Source: Adiantum capillus-veneris
Taxonomy: Eukaryota > Streptophyta > Polypodiopsida > Polypodiales > Pteridaceae
Direction of reading: 5' to 3'
NCBI GenBank assembly: GCA_014529385.2
Contig: CM043942.1
Location: 64,451,184-64,515,183 of the forward strand
DNA: 64,000 bases
The translations under genes and the position numbers were made by a program. Every line of letters begins with the position of its first letter. Positions within the stretch are counted from its first letter, which is position 1. Positions 1 to 11,694 of the stretch are shown here, piece after piece. Under the pieces are notes generated by a model. That model saw only the letters and a program-made list of their open reading frames with translations. It ran no database searches and had not been told where the DNA came from.

Positions 1-3000
1 GGCTTGACCCCTGCTTGTTCCTACAAACATTTATTGTGATAAATGCCTAAATTTTTACTTTTGCCCCTTTTTTCTTGTTAGTATTGTTAGTCCCTTTTGT
101 TTGTTAGGCTTCATTAAATCACATACAAGATATAAGATTTACAGTATAAAGATCTAGGTCCTGTATACGACATTCTAGTTCATGAAGTGTCTGATAGGAA
201 ACTTTACACTTGATGGGTGCTTTTGTTTAGTCGCACCACCAACTTTCTTTGTTCTTGTAAGTTCCTAGAGTTTTATGACCATTTTCAATCATTCTTGGCC
301 TCATATTGTTGTTTAAGAGTGCTCAACATTCTTTTCTTACTTCTGACATTATAGCCTTGTGTATATGGCTTTTGAGATATACCTCGTGAAGTTTTGTCAT
401 TTTCCTGTACCTTTTTTTCTTCTCAATGCTCAGGGATCTCTTTAGCATTTTCTCATCTGGATTATGGATTTTTTTGTGTTTTTCTAAAAAAATCTCAAAA
501 AACAACTAAATAAAACAAAAAATTAGCTCAATAGAAAAATCATTTGAATAGAGTTCTAAATGCTATGCAAAATGTATACATGTCCCTAGAGGCTCAAATA
601 TGGCTTTTGTCTTCGTACTCCCCTTGCAATGCTATTATGAGGGCATATACTCTAATTTTTGTCAAAAAATGATCACAATCAAACGTAAACATTCAATGCA
701 ACTCACAAAACATTGCCCTCTAATATTCATAATATTAGGTCTGCATTTAGAATGCCTCCCCACTCCTATTGGGAGTCCTCCTAGACGATAGGGTATCATC
801 AAGGGTATATGCTGTGACTGGGCAATTAAAAATTGTGCTAATGCATGCCTTTTCATGTAGTTCTATTATGCATACACAGTCAATGCATGGAAAAAATGTA
901 TGTTGTGCATGATGTGGGTATAAGAAATTTGCTTATTAGCATTTTCTGGCAAGGCTTACTACTCTAAGCAATGTGATGGTCTTTGAAGATCCTATGCCCT
1001 TTCTTGATTGAAGGTTGTAGAGAGAGACTTCTTGCTCTTTCTATACCCACTCATGGTGCAGGCTTGCAAGAGTGGTGTAGCATTCTCTATCCCTCTTTGC
1101 ACCATCAACGTGGATGGGGTGAGGGATAAATCTCAGTCTTGCCAAAAGTGGCAACTTTGAGCTCTCCATTGGAGCTTGTTGTCTAGATTCTATTAGCCGT
1201 CTATGGCTGGTGCCTTGTCTATTGTGCTTAACTATTTACATAATACTTCTAGATAGTGTTGTTGATGTTAGGTGAGCTCCGTCTTAGCTCAAACATCCCC
1301 ACAGTGCATGCATAGGTGTTGGAACATGGAAGCAAGCTTAGCTTTCTTGAGTTATATCAATGAGGAGGGTCGAGCCTGAGGGAGGGAAGCTGACCTACAC
1401 GCTATTGTGTGTGTGGGCTGCATGTGACGCTTGTCTTGCTTACGGTTTCAAGGGGGGCAAGAGTGTGTGAATATCAAGAGGTGGCATGCATTAGAGGTGG
1501 GGTGGAGACGTGTTGTAATTTGGAAAAAGAGGAGGGAAGGAGAAACAATAGTCAACTGATCAATACACGTTGTGGGGAGGAGGACGTTGCAAAGTTGCCC
1601 ACGTTATTTTCTATGAGAGGGTGGGGGGTGAATATTCTTGAAGTACTGCAGAGTACACAAAATTGGGACCAAACTCTGCATGCCTTCTACATGGTTTGGC
1701 ACCTCTTTATATTAAGCATAAGAGGGTGTACAACCGACTACGCAGTATCTTGGCATATAGGACACGGGTTCACACCAAGGTCATCAGTGTATGCAAGATA
1801 AGACCCAACTAGGCTTGCCTTCCACAAGTCAGGTAGCCCATTATATTGATAACTAGACAGAGTACAATATTCATTATCTTGGCATCTACTGGAAGGGTTC
1901 ACACCTAGGCCATTCGTACGGTCGGCACACACACCACCCCTCCTCCCTTAGGGAGAAAAACATGGACATCTTTTTATAATTTTGGGCTAAGAAAGGGCTC
2001 AACAAGGGGGATCAACTAGGAAGCTTCATTCGGGGGGAGTGATCATACAACGGCTTAGGGGCTAGGGACTAAACTTGGGGAACTAGATTCATCATCATGC
2101 TAATCATCATCGAGGCATGGAACTCATACATTTTGCTTATGCAAACATTAGGTCGCTATGCCAATGTAATGGACCAGATGAGGATCAACTGGGGACTACA
2201 TCATAACAACATTGACACCGTTTTTTTGTGACATGCATCCCTTCCCAAAGGGGCTTGATGTGTGATTATAACAATTACTCATCAAAAACTAAATTGCAAA
2301 ATGAACTAAAGATGAACAGACTATCACTAAATACATAATGAAAGATTGAGCTTCACGACTGTAGCTTTGCTTCATGACTAGCTAGAATAGAAGATCGGGA
2401 ACCTGTGCAACAAGCAATGTACAGAAACTTCCTTCTTGTTGAGTAGACCGATGAGGACGACCATAGTTGAAAATAACCAAAGGAACCAGAGAGCTGAATG
2501 TCATTGGAGAAATACAAGCAGTGTGGAGGGTGTTTGTTGGATGGGTGTCTAACCTCACTCATATCTTATTGCAGACATAACGAGAACTACCAATATAATT
2601 GTCAATCCATGGGACTAAGATGACTCGACTAGTGCATACAGGCTACAAGAGGTTGTCAATCTCTTGGAAAACAACAAACAACTCGCATCTAACTCAAGCT
2701 ACACTCAAATGACAGAAATCACCAAAAGTTAATCGCTCATTGTCAAACAAATCACAACCGTCACAACATTCCCAAACAAAAAACTAAACATTATGAAACT
2801 TCTAGGACATGTTTATAAGACCTAAGCATGTCTCAAATCTCACTTTAGGTCTAGTGCAAAAATCATGATTATTAACAGCAGACCTAGTTGTTTTCGACCT
2901 AGAATGCATCTAAATGCTTATCAATGATACCCCAATACACCACCTATACTTAGTTGATGATTTTGAAGCTTAAATTCCTACTTATGATGAAATTAGGCTG

Positions 3001-3001
3001 C
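1..3001. other. No recognisable gene; probable transposon-derived sequence
   Basis: I see no protein domain, RNA gene or clear element end here. The longest open frame (1409-1801, plus, 130 codons) has no recognisable motif and no homologous copy in the window. Two diverged direct copies of a phrase built on 'cttggcat ... gggttcacacc' occur at about 1750-1795 and 1880-1915, so part of 1.7-1.95 kb is a short local duplication. Because a minus-strand LTR and primer site end at 3002, the stretch below 3000 could be the leader of that element, but no gag is visible. Confidence 0.5.
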
Positions 3002-3018
3002 GGGTCAATGACGCCAAA
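3002..3018 (-). promoter_or_regulatory. Primer binding site-like sequence after a minus-strand LTR
   Basis: Read on the minus strand the LTR ends in GCA and is followed at once by TTTGGCGTCATTGACC. This resembles the TTTGGCGCCGTTGCC-type primer site of many plant gypsy elements, with a few mismatches. Its position right after the LTR is what makes it credible; the tRNA assignment is inference. Confidence 0.5.
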
Positions 3019-3424
3019 TGCTACGGATTACCATGAAATGCTTACGTCAATGTGTAGAGCTCTTACCTGCGGTTGCAATGCAATCAATAGCACTGCAATG
3101 TGACAACTTGGAAGGGAGTAGGAAGCGCAAGAATGAGAGAAGTGAGCGCCGTTACCTCACACTGTGTTTTTATTATCCAAAACTTACAAAATACTTACAA
3201 AAATTGGCTTTTATACCTTAGCCAAGGTTTTTATGGTCAAAACTAATAATCTGGGAGCTTTAACTAAGACAAGTTGATACAATCTGGAAGCTTGTAGCCT
3301 CGGCTCATCAATTACATTGTTTATCTGGAAAGTAGGAGTTACAACATTCCTGATTCATCAAATACTAAGTTTTTTTACAACAAGAGCTCCAAAAAATGTT
3401 ATCCGAGTTAGCTTGCTGCTAACA
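3019..3424 (-). mobile_element. LTR of a minus-strand LTR retrotransposon (406 bp, TG...CA)
   Basis: On the minus strand this stretch starts TGTTAGCAGC directly after a purine-rich tract (3425-3440) and ends GCA directly before a primer-site-like sequence. It contains GGTATAAAAGCC (3206-3217), a good TATA box, and an AATAAA poly-A signal about 40 bases further on (3166-3173). U3, R and U5 would therefore all be present. Having a polypurine tract on one side and a primer site on the other means either that the LTR is shared by two tandem internal regions, or that one of the two signals is fortuitous. Confidence 0.7.
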
Positions 3425-4194
3425 TCCCACCCCTCCTTGACTGTGTCGTCCCTTGACACAACTTCATGGACAGAAGTAGTCTTCAGGTTGACGGCTGGCG
3501 AGAGGGTCTTTAAGCGCATTGGAGTGCTTTCTCATATCTGAGTCTTCTTTCTTTGTCACGCACCTGCAAGAATTGCTTGGTGACTCTATTTTTAAGCTCA
3601 ATGGACTGAATAGCCAACAAATCTGGATGTAAGGTTGCTTATCACTGGCCCAAATATCTTCTTTTGCCAAGTGAAGAAATATGTATAGAATGCTTCTCAA
3701 ATGCCAACATATTGCTAGAGGGAAAAAACATGCATTGGGCGTAGAAGCGGTAGACTTCTTCGGAAAGTAGGAGTTACAACATTCCGATTCATCAAAATAA
3801 TAAGTGTTTTTACTTCAAGAGCTCCCAAAAATGTTATCCGAGTTAGCTTGCTGCTAACATTTCCCCCTCCTTGACTGTGTCGTCCCTTGATAGAGCTTCA
3901 TGGATTGAAGTAGTCTTCGGGTTGATGGCTGGCGAGGTGATCTTTAAGCGCATGGAGTGCTTTCTCATATATGAGTCTTCTTTCTTTGTCACAAACTTGC
4001 AAGAATTACTTGGTGACTCTGTTTTTAAGCTCAATGATTGAATAGCCAACAAATATGGATGTAAGGTTGCTTATTCATTGGCCCAAATATCTTCATTCGC
4101 CAAGTGAAGAAACCTGTATAGAATGCTTCTCAAATGCCAACATATTGCTAGAGGGCAAAAACATGCATCGGACGTAGAAGTCGTAGACTTCTTT
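3327..4194 (-). repeat. Tandem duplication of about 435 bp across the 3' end/LTR junction
   Basis: Two adjacent copies (3327-3761 and 3762-4194) start with 'ggaaagtaggagttacaac' and align throughout with roughly 5-10 percent differences. On the minus strand each copy contains the end of the internal region, a purine tract and the start of the LTR (TGTTAGCAGC). The upstream copy holds only the first ~98 bp of the LTR before the unit repeats; the downstream copy runs into the full LTR. Confidence 0.85.
3860..3875 (-). promoter_or_regulatory. Polypurine tract before LTR start
   Basis: The minus strand reads GTCAAGGAGGGGGAAA immediately before TGTTAGCAGC. This is the expected plus-strand primer for reverse transcription next to a 3' LTR. 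The duplicated copy at 3425-3440 is slightly changed. Confidence 0.7.
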
Positions 4195-7100
4195 GGAAGG
4201 CTGGCCACTTAGGTATCAACCAGACTCTTATTGCCACTTTGAGGAAAGACATGCATGGCACTTTGGCTTGCTCTGGCTTGTGAAAAGCTTGAATACATGT
4301 GAGTAGCATTCTGCAAATCTTGCATAGCATGGCACATGAGAGGTCAGGGAGGCTCTTGAAAAAATTCATGGTGCCCGTTAGAGTTTTCACCATTTATGCC
4401 TTTGTTTCCGGTCCCCGCTCTGAAGGTGGTAGACATGGATAGTTCAGCCATGTAGGCTTCTTCTTTTGTAGTAACTCGTATGCCTGCCATGTCCTTACCC
4501 TTGGTACAGGACACAATGTTGGGTCTTTCTGAAGGGCTGCAGGTGCTCTTGTGAATAGAATTAGATATCTCAGATTCTTGTTCAACCATCTCTTTCTCCA
4601 CTTGGGGTGGATATCCTATGAGTCTTCTGCCTGCATATCTTTGTATAGTCTTTCCTTTACTTGTAATAGTTCCACTTTGATCAAGGGGTATGGTAGTGAT
4701 TACTGATGCCACTGAGCATTGATTTGGTTGGGAGTGAGTTGAGTTAAATTGATCGAGTGAAGAATTCTCAACTCCCAATCCATTGCTACTTTCCATTCAG
4801 CATCTGTTTCCTGGGTAATTTTCTCTTTGAGTGCATCTTCCTCAGCTTTAGAAAGCTAGACCACGGCCACTAACTCAGCTTCAGTGAGTGGTACTTGAAA
4901 ATTTGCTTCTCCTTCTAGCCCTTCTGACGGCTGTGTTTCCATCTCGACAAATGAGGCTGAGGGTATGTCAACAGTTGGTTGCTCTGAGGTACCTGCTTTG
5001 TCTTGAGTCTCTGGTTGTCCCTCTCTCACCAGCTAATTAACTCTTTTTAATTTGGCTATCTCTTTGAGAAGTTGCTCTTCTCTTTGGACCCGCATGAATG
5101 CAAGGTCTCGTCTTTGTGATTTCTCTAGCTTCAGCTCTAACTTTCGAGATTCTTGTTTCTCTTTTCCAAAGTCCTATAGACTTCATCTATACCTTTGATC
5201 TAGGTGACAGTAGGATTTTCTCTTATCTGTCTCAAAAAGGCTGCTTGATCATTGATCCTTTGCTTAGAGTACTGTAGAGAAGCATTTTCTACATCAAGAT
5301 GCACTTGTATCTTTTTGACTGACAGTGTAGTGGTTAGGAGTTTATTTGTTACTTCGATCAGTTGTTTATCTTTGGTCTTGTAGGCATGGGATAACTTGGT
5401 TAGAAGCTCTCCCAGCTCTTCCATTTCTTTCTGCTACTTCTCTTTTGCAACCTAGTGTTCTTCTGCTTCATCCTTCAGCACTTTGATCTGTCTTTGTAGA
5501 TTTGAAATTATATTCATCCTCTCATCTAATTCTCCTTGTATTGCTTGCATTTTTCTATCATCAATTGCATCTTCTTGGCATAATCAGTAACCTACATGAT
5601 GACTTCATCATTCGTTTCCCAATCTTCAGGCTCTGTACGCTGTCTAGAAGTTTTAGCCGTTTTAGTGTGTGTCTCCTTGGATGGTTCTAGGGTGGCTACT
5701 TGTGGTTGCGGCGGGGGTTCTACTTTTCCTTGAGGCGTTGCGGTTTCCTCAGTTGCTTCTGCTTCTTGAGGCTTAGTAGATGCCTTAGATGTTTCTTGTT
5801 GGGTGGTCATAGAAGGGTCTGCCTCTGTTTGTTCTGTTGCTTTTGGTTGTTCAAAACTTGTTGCTGCCTTTTGCTTAGGCTCTTTTTCCTTGGCTTCCTC
5901 GCCCTCCTTGGGTTACGCTATCGGTGAATGGTTTGGGCTTGGCATTGGGTGGTCTTCTTGCTCTGTAGCGGGTGAAGTGGGCTTTGGAGACATCTCCCCC
6001 TCGTCGTGATGTGTGTCACTTTGTTTCGTAGCCTCAATTTGTCTTTGCTGCTTAGCTTCATTGCTTTCCTTTTAGCGTCTTGAGCTTCTTTCAACTTTAA
6101 GGCTTCTGCCTCTGCATACATGCATTCAAGAAATTCCGCAGGATCCTCAGCTCCTTTCCTTGCAGGGTTCTTGGTTCTAGGGCCCCTTATGTCTCTTGGA
6201 GCCCATCTTTCAGGGTCCTCACCTGCAGCTTGGCGGCTCCTTTCATAAGTCTATTTTCCTCTTTCAAACCTTGCATTCTTTTGTTGACGTTCTTCCTGGT
6301 GTGCGGCTAATGATTTCTTCTTCATCTCTTCAATTCCTGCCCGCCTTTCCTCTTTGTTCAAGGACTCACTACTATGAGCTTCATGAGAGCTTTCTGCAAA
6401 TTCTTCATCTCACTTATATACTCTCTTTGATGAACGTGTGGTTCTGGGAGAAGGTTGTGCGGAAACAATCCATGTGTTCTGATATGGGGCTGCAGGCAAA
6501 TTATCGGCCATGCCAATAGCATGATATGCTATTCTCATAAGAACTTCAGGGGCACCCAAATATGTGACTTTTCCTTCTTTCTTTGTGCCTTTTACCGTTG
6601 TCATCATATATTGTGCATGATCAATTCGCTACCTGGTTGTGGACTTCAACACTTGAGTGAAGGTGGTCACAACCGCATGATTTGGGTGGTGTACCATGGT
6701 GGTCTCTCTGATAAGAAGTGGAAGTGTTGATGGTATAGGCGAGCTGTTTCTTCCACTTTCCTTTGGATGAGGTCAAAAAAAGTGGTAGCAATAGTCTCCT
6801 TCATGAATGTGTGTGCTGATTTTCTATCTTTGGCTCGCATCGTCATACCTTCAATCGACAGCTTCAGTGCCTCGGCCACTATTTCCTTGGTGATTACTAC
6901 TTCTACCTTCTACCCTTGTGGATCGGTGATTTGGGCTGACCCATCTTCTTTGATTGTGGACAATAGTTCATATGATTTCTGGAAATCTACGCCGCATGGT
7001 TCCTAGTCGTAGAATTCCCCCTTAAGCCTAGCCTTCTGTTGACTTATTTGGTGTCTGGCCCGGCAGGTACATCATATATCTCCTTTGGTAGCATTTACAG

Positions 7101-7236
7101 TTCCACTTGGTGTTCTTCTTCACTCTTGAACCTGCCAGTGAAAATCATGGTGCTGTTTTTGTTAAGTTGTTCTTTTGACAAGTACGTTGCCTTGGCCGTC
7201 TTTACTGAACTTGGGTCCAAGTTGGTAGGGTGGTAG
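4195..7236 (-). pseudogene. Decayed minus-strand coding region, coiled-coil and charged, of an LTR element
   Basis: Open stretches at 6667-6879, 6410-6607, 5918-6121, 5592-5810, 5200-5424 and 4344-4796 lie in one direction and read like one protein broken by stops and frameshifts. The beginning (around 6.9-6.7 kb) has a hydrophobic/helical segment with 'KEIVAEALKLSIEG'; the middle is rich in Lys, Glu, Ala and Gln with heptad-like runs typical of coiled coils, plus a Pro/Glu/Thr-rich linker near 5.7 kb. It ends a few hundred bases before the polypurine tract and LTR at 3.9 kb, so I infer it belonged to that minus-strand retroelement, either as gag or as an extra 3' ORF. I do not recognise the family. 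There is no intact frame over 151 codons. Confidence 0.5.
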
Positions 7237-9403
7237 CTCTTGCAACTTTTTCTAAGACACCCTTTTCTTGGCCTTCTCGACAGCTTACATTGATTATATT
7301 AAGTGAATACAGTGCCAAAGTTAGAAAATTCTGTAAATTCTACTCTAAAATGCCCTGAGTCTAAATTACTGACAAATGACCTCCATTTTGGTTCAAATCA
7401 ATTTTGGAGCATGCATAGATGCATAAAAACATGTAAGGATCAAAATCATACAGTTCAAGCAAACATTTGCAAAAAAAGTAAATAATTGCTATTATTTACA
7501 ATTGGGGATTTTTTCCAACTGTTTGTATTTTTGACATGATAGGCTTAAACTCTATGGCATTTAGGTGCTCAGAGTGAAGTGTGGCCTCATTTGAGTGCAC
7601 TGGGTGGAAATGGTGTCCAATCTAGGCTTTCAGTCTCTAAAACAGTAGATATACTAAGATTTTGAGTTTTTGAGTTACTAATTTTCTCAAACTTGGTCAG
7701 TGGACTTGGGACATCATGTTCTTTGGTCCCATAAGGTCAAAGTTGCAAATTTCATTCAATGTGGCAAGAAAGTAAATAATCATGATTATTAGATTTTTCA
7801 TCAAAATGCACATTTTTTTTGTTGCAACTTGGTTGTAGGCATGATGTAGACTTTGTGTATGAGATATGGGGACATTTGAATCAAAAAAGTGACAGATAAC
7901 TCAAAAATTGGATTGGAAAGACTTCTTCAAGTATTTTTTGACAATTTCCAAGTCTTTCTTGATCATTTTGGCTCATACTTGAAATGTGGCATGTATTAGA
8001 TGTGTACAAGTGATAGGTGAAGTGAAGGGATCATTTTCAAGCCAAAAACGCACAAAAATAAATAATCACAATTATTTACAGCAGTCATTTTTTTTGCAAG
8101 ACTTGACAATTTGATGACCTAGACATATTCAATACATCTAAAACAAGTCCTAAATTGAAATTGGTAAAGTTGTGTCATATCGACATCACTTCATGCTTTA
8201 TCGACTCTCAAATCATCAATTGTTGTGACTAGATGGCATATGGAGTTGGTTAGTCACTTTTGAAGCTATGGACTTGTCCGCTACATAGTCCTGATGCTAC
8301 CCATCTAGGGTTTTGGCTCATTTGGAGTGAGTTTTACTTCATATGTCAAATTTGACGCTTTCAAGAGCCTTTGAAATGTTTCTGCTTTCAAGAGCTTGCC
8401 TTGATTGTTTTCATGAAACCATCCATGTACATTGTGTATAGACTCAGTCTATAAGCTGTCTGTGGAGTCAGAATCCAATTCTGGCATCTGGTGAAAACCT
8501 AGATTTTCTACTTGGGACCCCCCTCCACCCTTGCCGAATGGTTATCTGGTGATGTAGAAGTGTTGTATTATATAGGGGCATGCTAAATCTCAAGTCTCGT
8601 TGAATTTGGTTGAGCTGACAAGCTGCTATGGTCAATTTTGGGTCGTAGGACTTCGTGCATTGCTGGGTTTCTAGGGTTTTTTCTTGGGCCTAGACTTGCT
8701 ACCCGGCCATGTAGAATTTATCATTGATAAGCTTAGAACTTACCCCTCATGTCTCGTGTGAGATGGCGTTGTAAACGAGCGATTGTGGACTCTGAAAATC
8801 GCGCACGAAGAAGGTAGAGAGCTCTCTCCTCCAAGAGTGACTAGTGGAAATGAGGTGATTTTGGACTACCTTGGATATCTATACTCGGACTTCCCAAACT
8901 ATTTTCCCCCAAATTCCCCTGTTAGTCCTACTAGGCCGTGAAATCTATGTTAGACTCAAAAATTTCTTCAATCGGATTCCGGTAGCTCATTCTGCAAAAA
9001 TCTACGAAAGTAGACCTTGACAGCCTAATTTAGGCTTCTGCTTCCATCTGTCGATTTGATTGAATTTTTTGTGTGCCTATCAACCTTGTCCTTTTGATCA
9101 TCAACGTATCTTTGGTTTCTCCATCTGAGCTCATTTGCTATTTATTATTAATTTTTGACCTGTTTATTGAAAAAATCAAAGAAAATAATAAAATGCACTA
9201 AAAAAGCAAAGTAAAAAATCAATAATTAAGAAAACCTATTGAGAAACACTGCTTTATTGTTTTTTGGTGGATTCGCTATTTTTAAGTCCCTATATCAAGG
9301 AAAAATAATGAAAATAATAAAATAACACCATTTTTTAATGATTTTTTGATAGTATATACAGCTTATAGGATGGAGAAGGTTGATTGCTTCATGGTTTGCT
9401 CCG
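7237..9403. other. Non-coding, AT-rich region; LTR or leader-like
   Basis: No domain can be read on either strand. A plus-strand TATA-like run 'tattatatagg' is present near 8570, in sequence that looks like the middle of an LTR, but I could not find matching ends. The 7.47-8.1 kb part holds a diverged tandem repeat (listed separately). 9100-9300 is A-rich low complexity. Confidence 0.4.
7470..8095. repeat. Diverged tandem repeat (~290 bp) with a palindromic AAATAAT..ATTATTT core
   Basis: A palindromic core is seen at about 7478-7500 (gtaaataattgctattatttac), 7770-7792 and 8054-8080, giving periods of about 292 and 284 bp. Downstream of each core the sequences also align loosely (a T-run, then 'ttgacatgat' / 'taggcatgatg' / 'gatgacctag'). 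Related cores occur outside the array at about 2862 and 17607. No function is evident; old LTR-derived repeats are the simplest reading. Confidence 0.5.
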
Positions 9404-9860
9404 CTAGTGATCTCCTTTCCGTTCCTCCTTTCTTGGTGCAATTGGAACAATGAGTTGTCCGCCTTTAGGTGATAGCTTGAGCTGATTGGTATCCCAATCT
9501 GGCACTGCCTTGTATGTCCGCATCCATGAGATCTCAAGAATCATTGTTTCATTCATGTGTTCATCTGGTAAGCATATAAAGTGATGAGGGCATGAACATC
9601 CATCTACTATCACATGTAATTTGACTACTCCGAGTGTGGGAGTTGGGTTCTTGTTACATCCTTTAATAGTCACTATTCCTGCCGTCAAAGATTGACTTGT
9701 TGCTTTCTTGTACGTGGAATAACTGGCTGTGTTTACTCAAGCTCCTGCATTGACCAATGCATTTGTGCTATGTTTGTTCAACTGTACTTTGATGCGAAGG
9801 TCCATTCCATCTGACCATTCATCATCAGTTGACACTGCATCTTTCTAAAATTCCCATAGT
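9404..9860 (-). pseudogene. Retropepsin-like protease fragment
   Basis: Minus-strand translation shows ALVNAGA, the position of the aspartic protease signature ALVDTGA with the catalytic Asp changed to Asn (about 9742), then a stop. About 70 residues later comes MILEISWMRTY followed by VPDWDTNQL, matching the hydrophobic ILG.xWL..Y strand and following acidic turn of plant retroelement proteases. One frameshift near 9875 and two stops separate it from the integrase-tail frame just upstream (9868-10224). It is inactive. Protease following an integrase tail in the same direction is not the usual gypsy order (see findings). Confidence 0.6.
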
Positions 9861-9867
9861 TGTTCAT

Positions 9868-10224
9868 CTAATTCCAAAGTGTTGATGGGAATAGGTATTT
9901 TTTGATTTTTGAAAGCATCTTTTCTTTTGAGTACTTGAAGCCGAACTTTCGCTTGGGCTTCATCAATAACCTACTGCGTTTTATCTTTCTTTGTATTGCT
10001 GCATGTATCTTTTCTATCAATTCATTGGTTAGTGGAAAATTGTACTTCTTTAAATGGCATCCACTAATCCAATTAGCCATTGGTTCACCATCTAGGGTGG
10101 ACAACTTAACTGCTCCACTTGCAGATACATCTTCAATGCTAAACATTCCGTTTTCCTTTTGGACACCAAGCTGAAGGCTTTGAAGCAAGATGTGGGTGGA
10201 GATTTCAATGTGTTCTTGGATCAT
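9868..10224 (-). pseudogene. Integrase C-terminal tail of a gypsy element
   Basis: The 118-codon minus frame includes GAVKLSTLDGEPMANW then HLKKYN, the typical end of plant gypsy integrases, where a small beta-rich domain (GxY.L..LDG.P....) is followed by a conserved LKxY. After it the protein becomes very basic (KRSRLLMKPKRKFGFKYSK). Upstream sequence (higher coordinates) is lost in the CT microsatellite at 10235, so the catalytic core is absent. Element B near 42.4 kb breaks off just where this tail would begin; whether the two belong to the same family cannot be shown here. Confidence 0.65.
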
Positions 10225-10234
10225 TTCGAAGCTT

Positions 10235-10428
10235 GTCTTTATTCTCTCTCTTTCCCTCTCTACCTCTCTTTCTCTCTCCCTCTATATCTATCTCTCTTTC
10301 TCTCTACCTCTATCTTTCCCTCCTTCCTTCTGCCTCTCTCTTTCTCTATTCTCTCTCTTTCCCTCCATCTCCTTCTTTACCTCTTTTTCTCTTTCCCGCT
10401 ATCTATCTCTCTTTCTCTCTTTACCTCT

Positions 10429-10492
<64 letters not shown>

Positions 10493-10600
10493 ATCTTTTT
10501 TTCTCTCCCTCTATCTTTCTCTACTCTCTCCTTGTCTCTTTCTTTCTCTTTTTTTCCCTCTCCCTTTTTTTATGTTTATTTTTTTTTCTACTCTATTTTT
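10235..10600. repeat. CT/TC microsatellite and pyrimidine tract
   Basis: Almost uninterrupted C/T on the plus strand; 10430-10486 is a pure (CT)n run. It produces long Leu/Ser open frames in all plus frames, which are artefacts. Confidence 0.97.
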
Positions 10601-10654
10601 TTTACTACTTTTTGTTAATGTATTTAAATCTTTTTTATTCTATTTTTGGATATA

Positions 10655-10720
10655 CAAAACCCTAAAACTAATTAACTTTAACCCTAAAATTAATTTCAAG
10701 AAACCCTAAAATACAATTAA
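10655..10720 (+). repeat. Degenerate telomere-like motifs (AACCCTAAA)
   Basis: AAACCCTAAA-type words occur three times in about 60 bases (near 10660, 10680 and 10704), separated by AT-rich spacers. The plant telomere unit is CCCTAAA. The arrangement is too loose for a true interstitial telomere array; it may be a promoter telo-box cluster or chance in AT-rich DNA. Confidence 0.35.
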
Positions 10721-10841
10721 CAATAACAAATTTGAATATAAAATTAAATAACAATAACAAATTAAAATTAAACAACAATAACAGTTTCAATTTTAGAATT
10801 AAATAACAAATTTAAATATAAAATTAAACCAAACTTAAAAT

Positions 10842-10995
10842 TAATGTGTGTGTGTGTGTGTGTGTATGTGAGAGCAATGAGATTGTGCACTCATATACAC
10901 TCATATGTGACCACAAAGCTTCCGGAGTAGCTTCCACATCTGCAAAAACACACACACACACACACATTGTGTTACACACACACACACACAAAAAT
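10842..10995. repeat. TG and CA microsatellites
   Basis: (TG)n at about 10842-10866 and (CA)n runs at 10949-10966 and 10974-10991. The inverse arrangement could fold back on itself. Confidence 0.95.
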
Positions 10996-11159
10996 AACCA
11001 AAAAACAAGGACAAAAGGCTTACCTGCAGCAAGTAGAGAAGATGTGATGGTGTTTGCCCAAGCTCGTAGTAGTCCAAAGGTGCAGATCTGGCTTCGAGTT
11101 GAGAGAAGAGAGAGAGAGACAGAATGAGTTTTTGGAAACGCGCAGAAAATAAGCCCGCG

Positions 11160-11376
11160 GTTTCGTTTTTACCAGTCGGCGTCGGTATACACTACTGTAT
11201 CTGCGTCAGTATACGCGTCGATATACACTGCTGTATCTGCGTCAGTATACGCGACGAAAATTGAAATTTGAATTTTTTTTAAATCTGAGCTCCCTCGAGT
11301 ATTGCCGATGCACATATTGACGCCCGCCAATGACGTCGGTAAGTTGGCGTCGGTATTCAAGTGATCTCTAGTAGTG
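11160..11376. mobile_element. Right terminus of a CACTA transposon with subterminal repeats
   Basis: The last bases on the plus strand are ctctagtagtg, the reverse complement of CACTACTAGAG, the hallmark terminal inverted repeat of plant CACTA (En/Spm) elements. Just inside are several copies of a short motif built on gtcggtatac / gcgtcagtatacgcg (11172-11250) and cgtcggtaagttggcgtcggtat (around 11332-11356), which act as transposase-binding subterminal repeats in this superfamily. No left terminus is visible upstream, so the element is truncated or its ends have diverged. Confidence 0.75.
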
Positions 11377-11451
11377 TTTGGTGCCCCCACGGAGGAATGG
11401 CTTGTGTATGTTTTGTGTAGGTTCAACCTTCAACATAGTGAAGTAGTTTGC

Positions 11452-11694
11452 ATGAATCACAAGAATTTTTATGATCCTTTCATTCCCATTGCAAGGCAAA
11501 AGGTATACATAATTTTTAGTACTAAGTTGCAATTTCAATGAGTAGTCCGTAGAATTTTGGACTCTCTTAGGTTGGCCAAGATAAACGCTTTGATAAATCC
11601 TTTTATTTTGCCTCTCATTAGGTATGACCTTAGTTTGGACGTGTATATTTGTGTTTCTGTTTTAAGCATTAGGTTATGCATAGACCATGGATAA
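11452..11694 (+). pseudogene. Small-ORF family B, third copy (one in-frame stop)
   Basis: 80 codons with a single TGA at codon 30 (11539-11541), where the homologues at 30066 and 53610 have Arg (probable CGA to TGA). Gap-free alignment with the 70-residue B protein of the 2-kb units gives 39 identical positions of 70, including STKLQFQ, NPFILP, IRYD and SLDV. The stop overlaps the start of the next ORF (11687) by 8 bases. Upstream sequence is cut by the CACTA terminus at 11376, so the promoter is lost. Function unknown. It lies 5' of a Tat-lineage gag, so it may be an extra leader ORF of that element. Confidence 0.7.

Noticed and set aside
1409-1801. 130-codon plus-strand ORF
   Set aside because: No domain, no homologue in the window, and unremarkable length for 64 kb of DNA; not enough to call a gene.
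10159-10665. Long plus-strand Leu/Ser/Phe ORFs
   Set aside because: Translation of a CT microsatellite in three frames; the composition is dictated by the repeat.
10655-10720. True interstitial telomere
   Set aside because: Only three imperfect AACCCTAAA words with unequal spacers, not a tandem CCCTAAA array; kept only as a low-confidence repeat.
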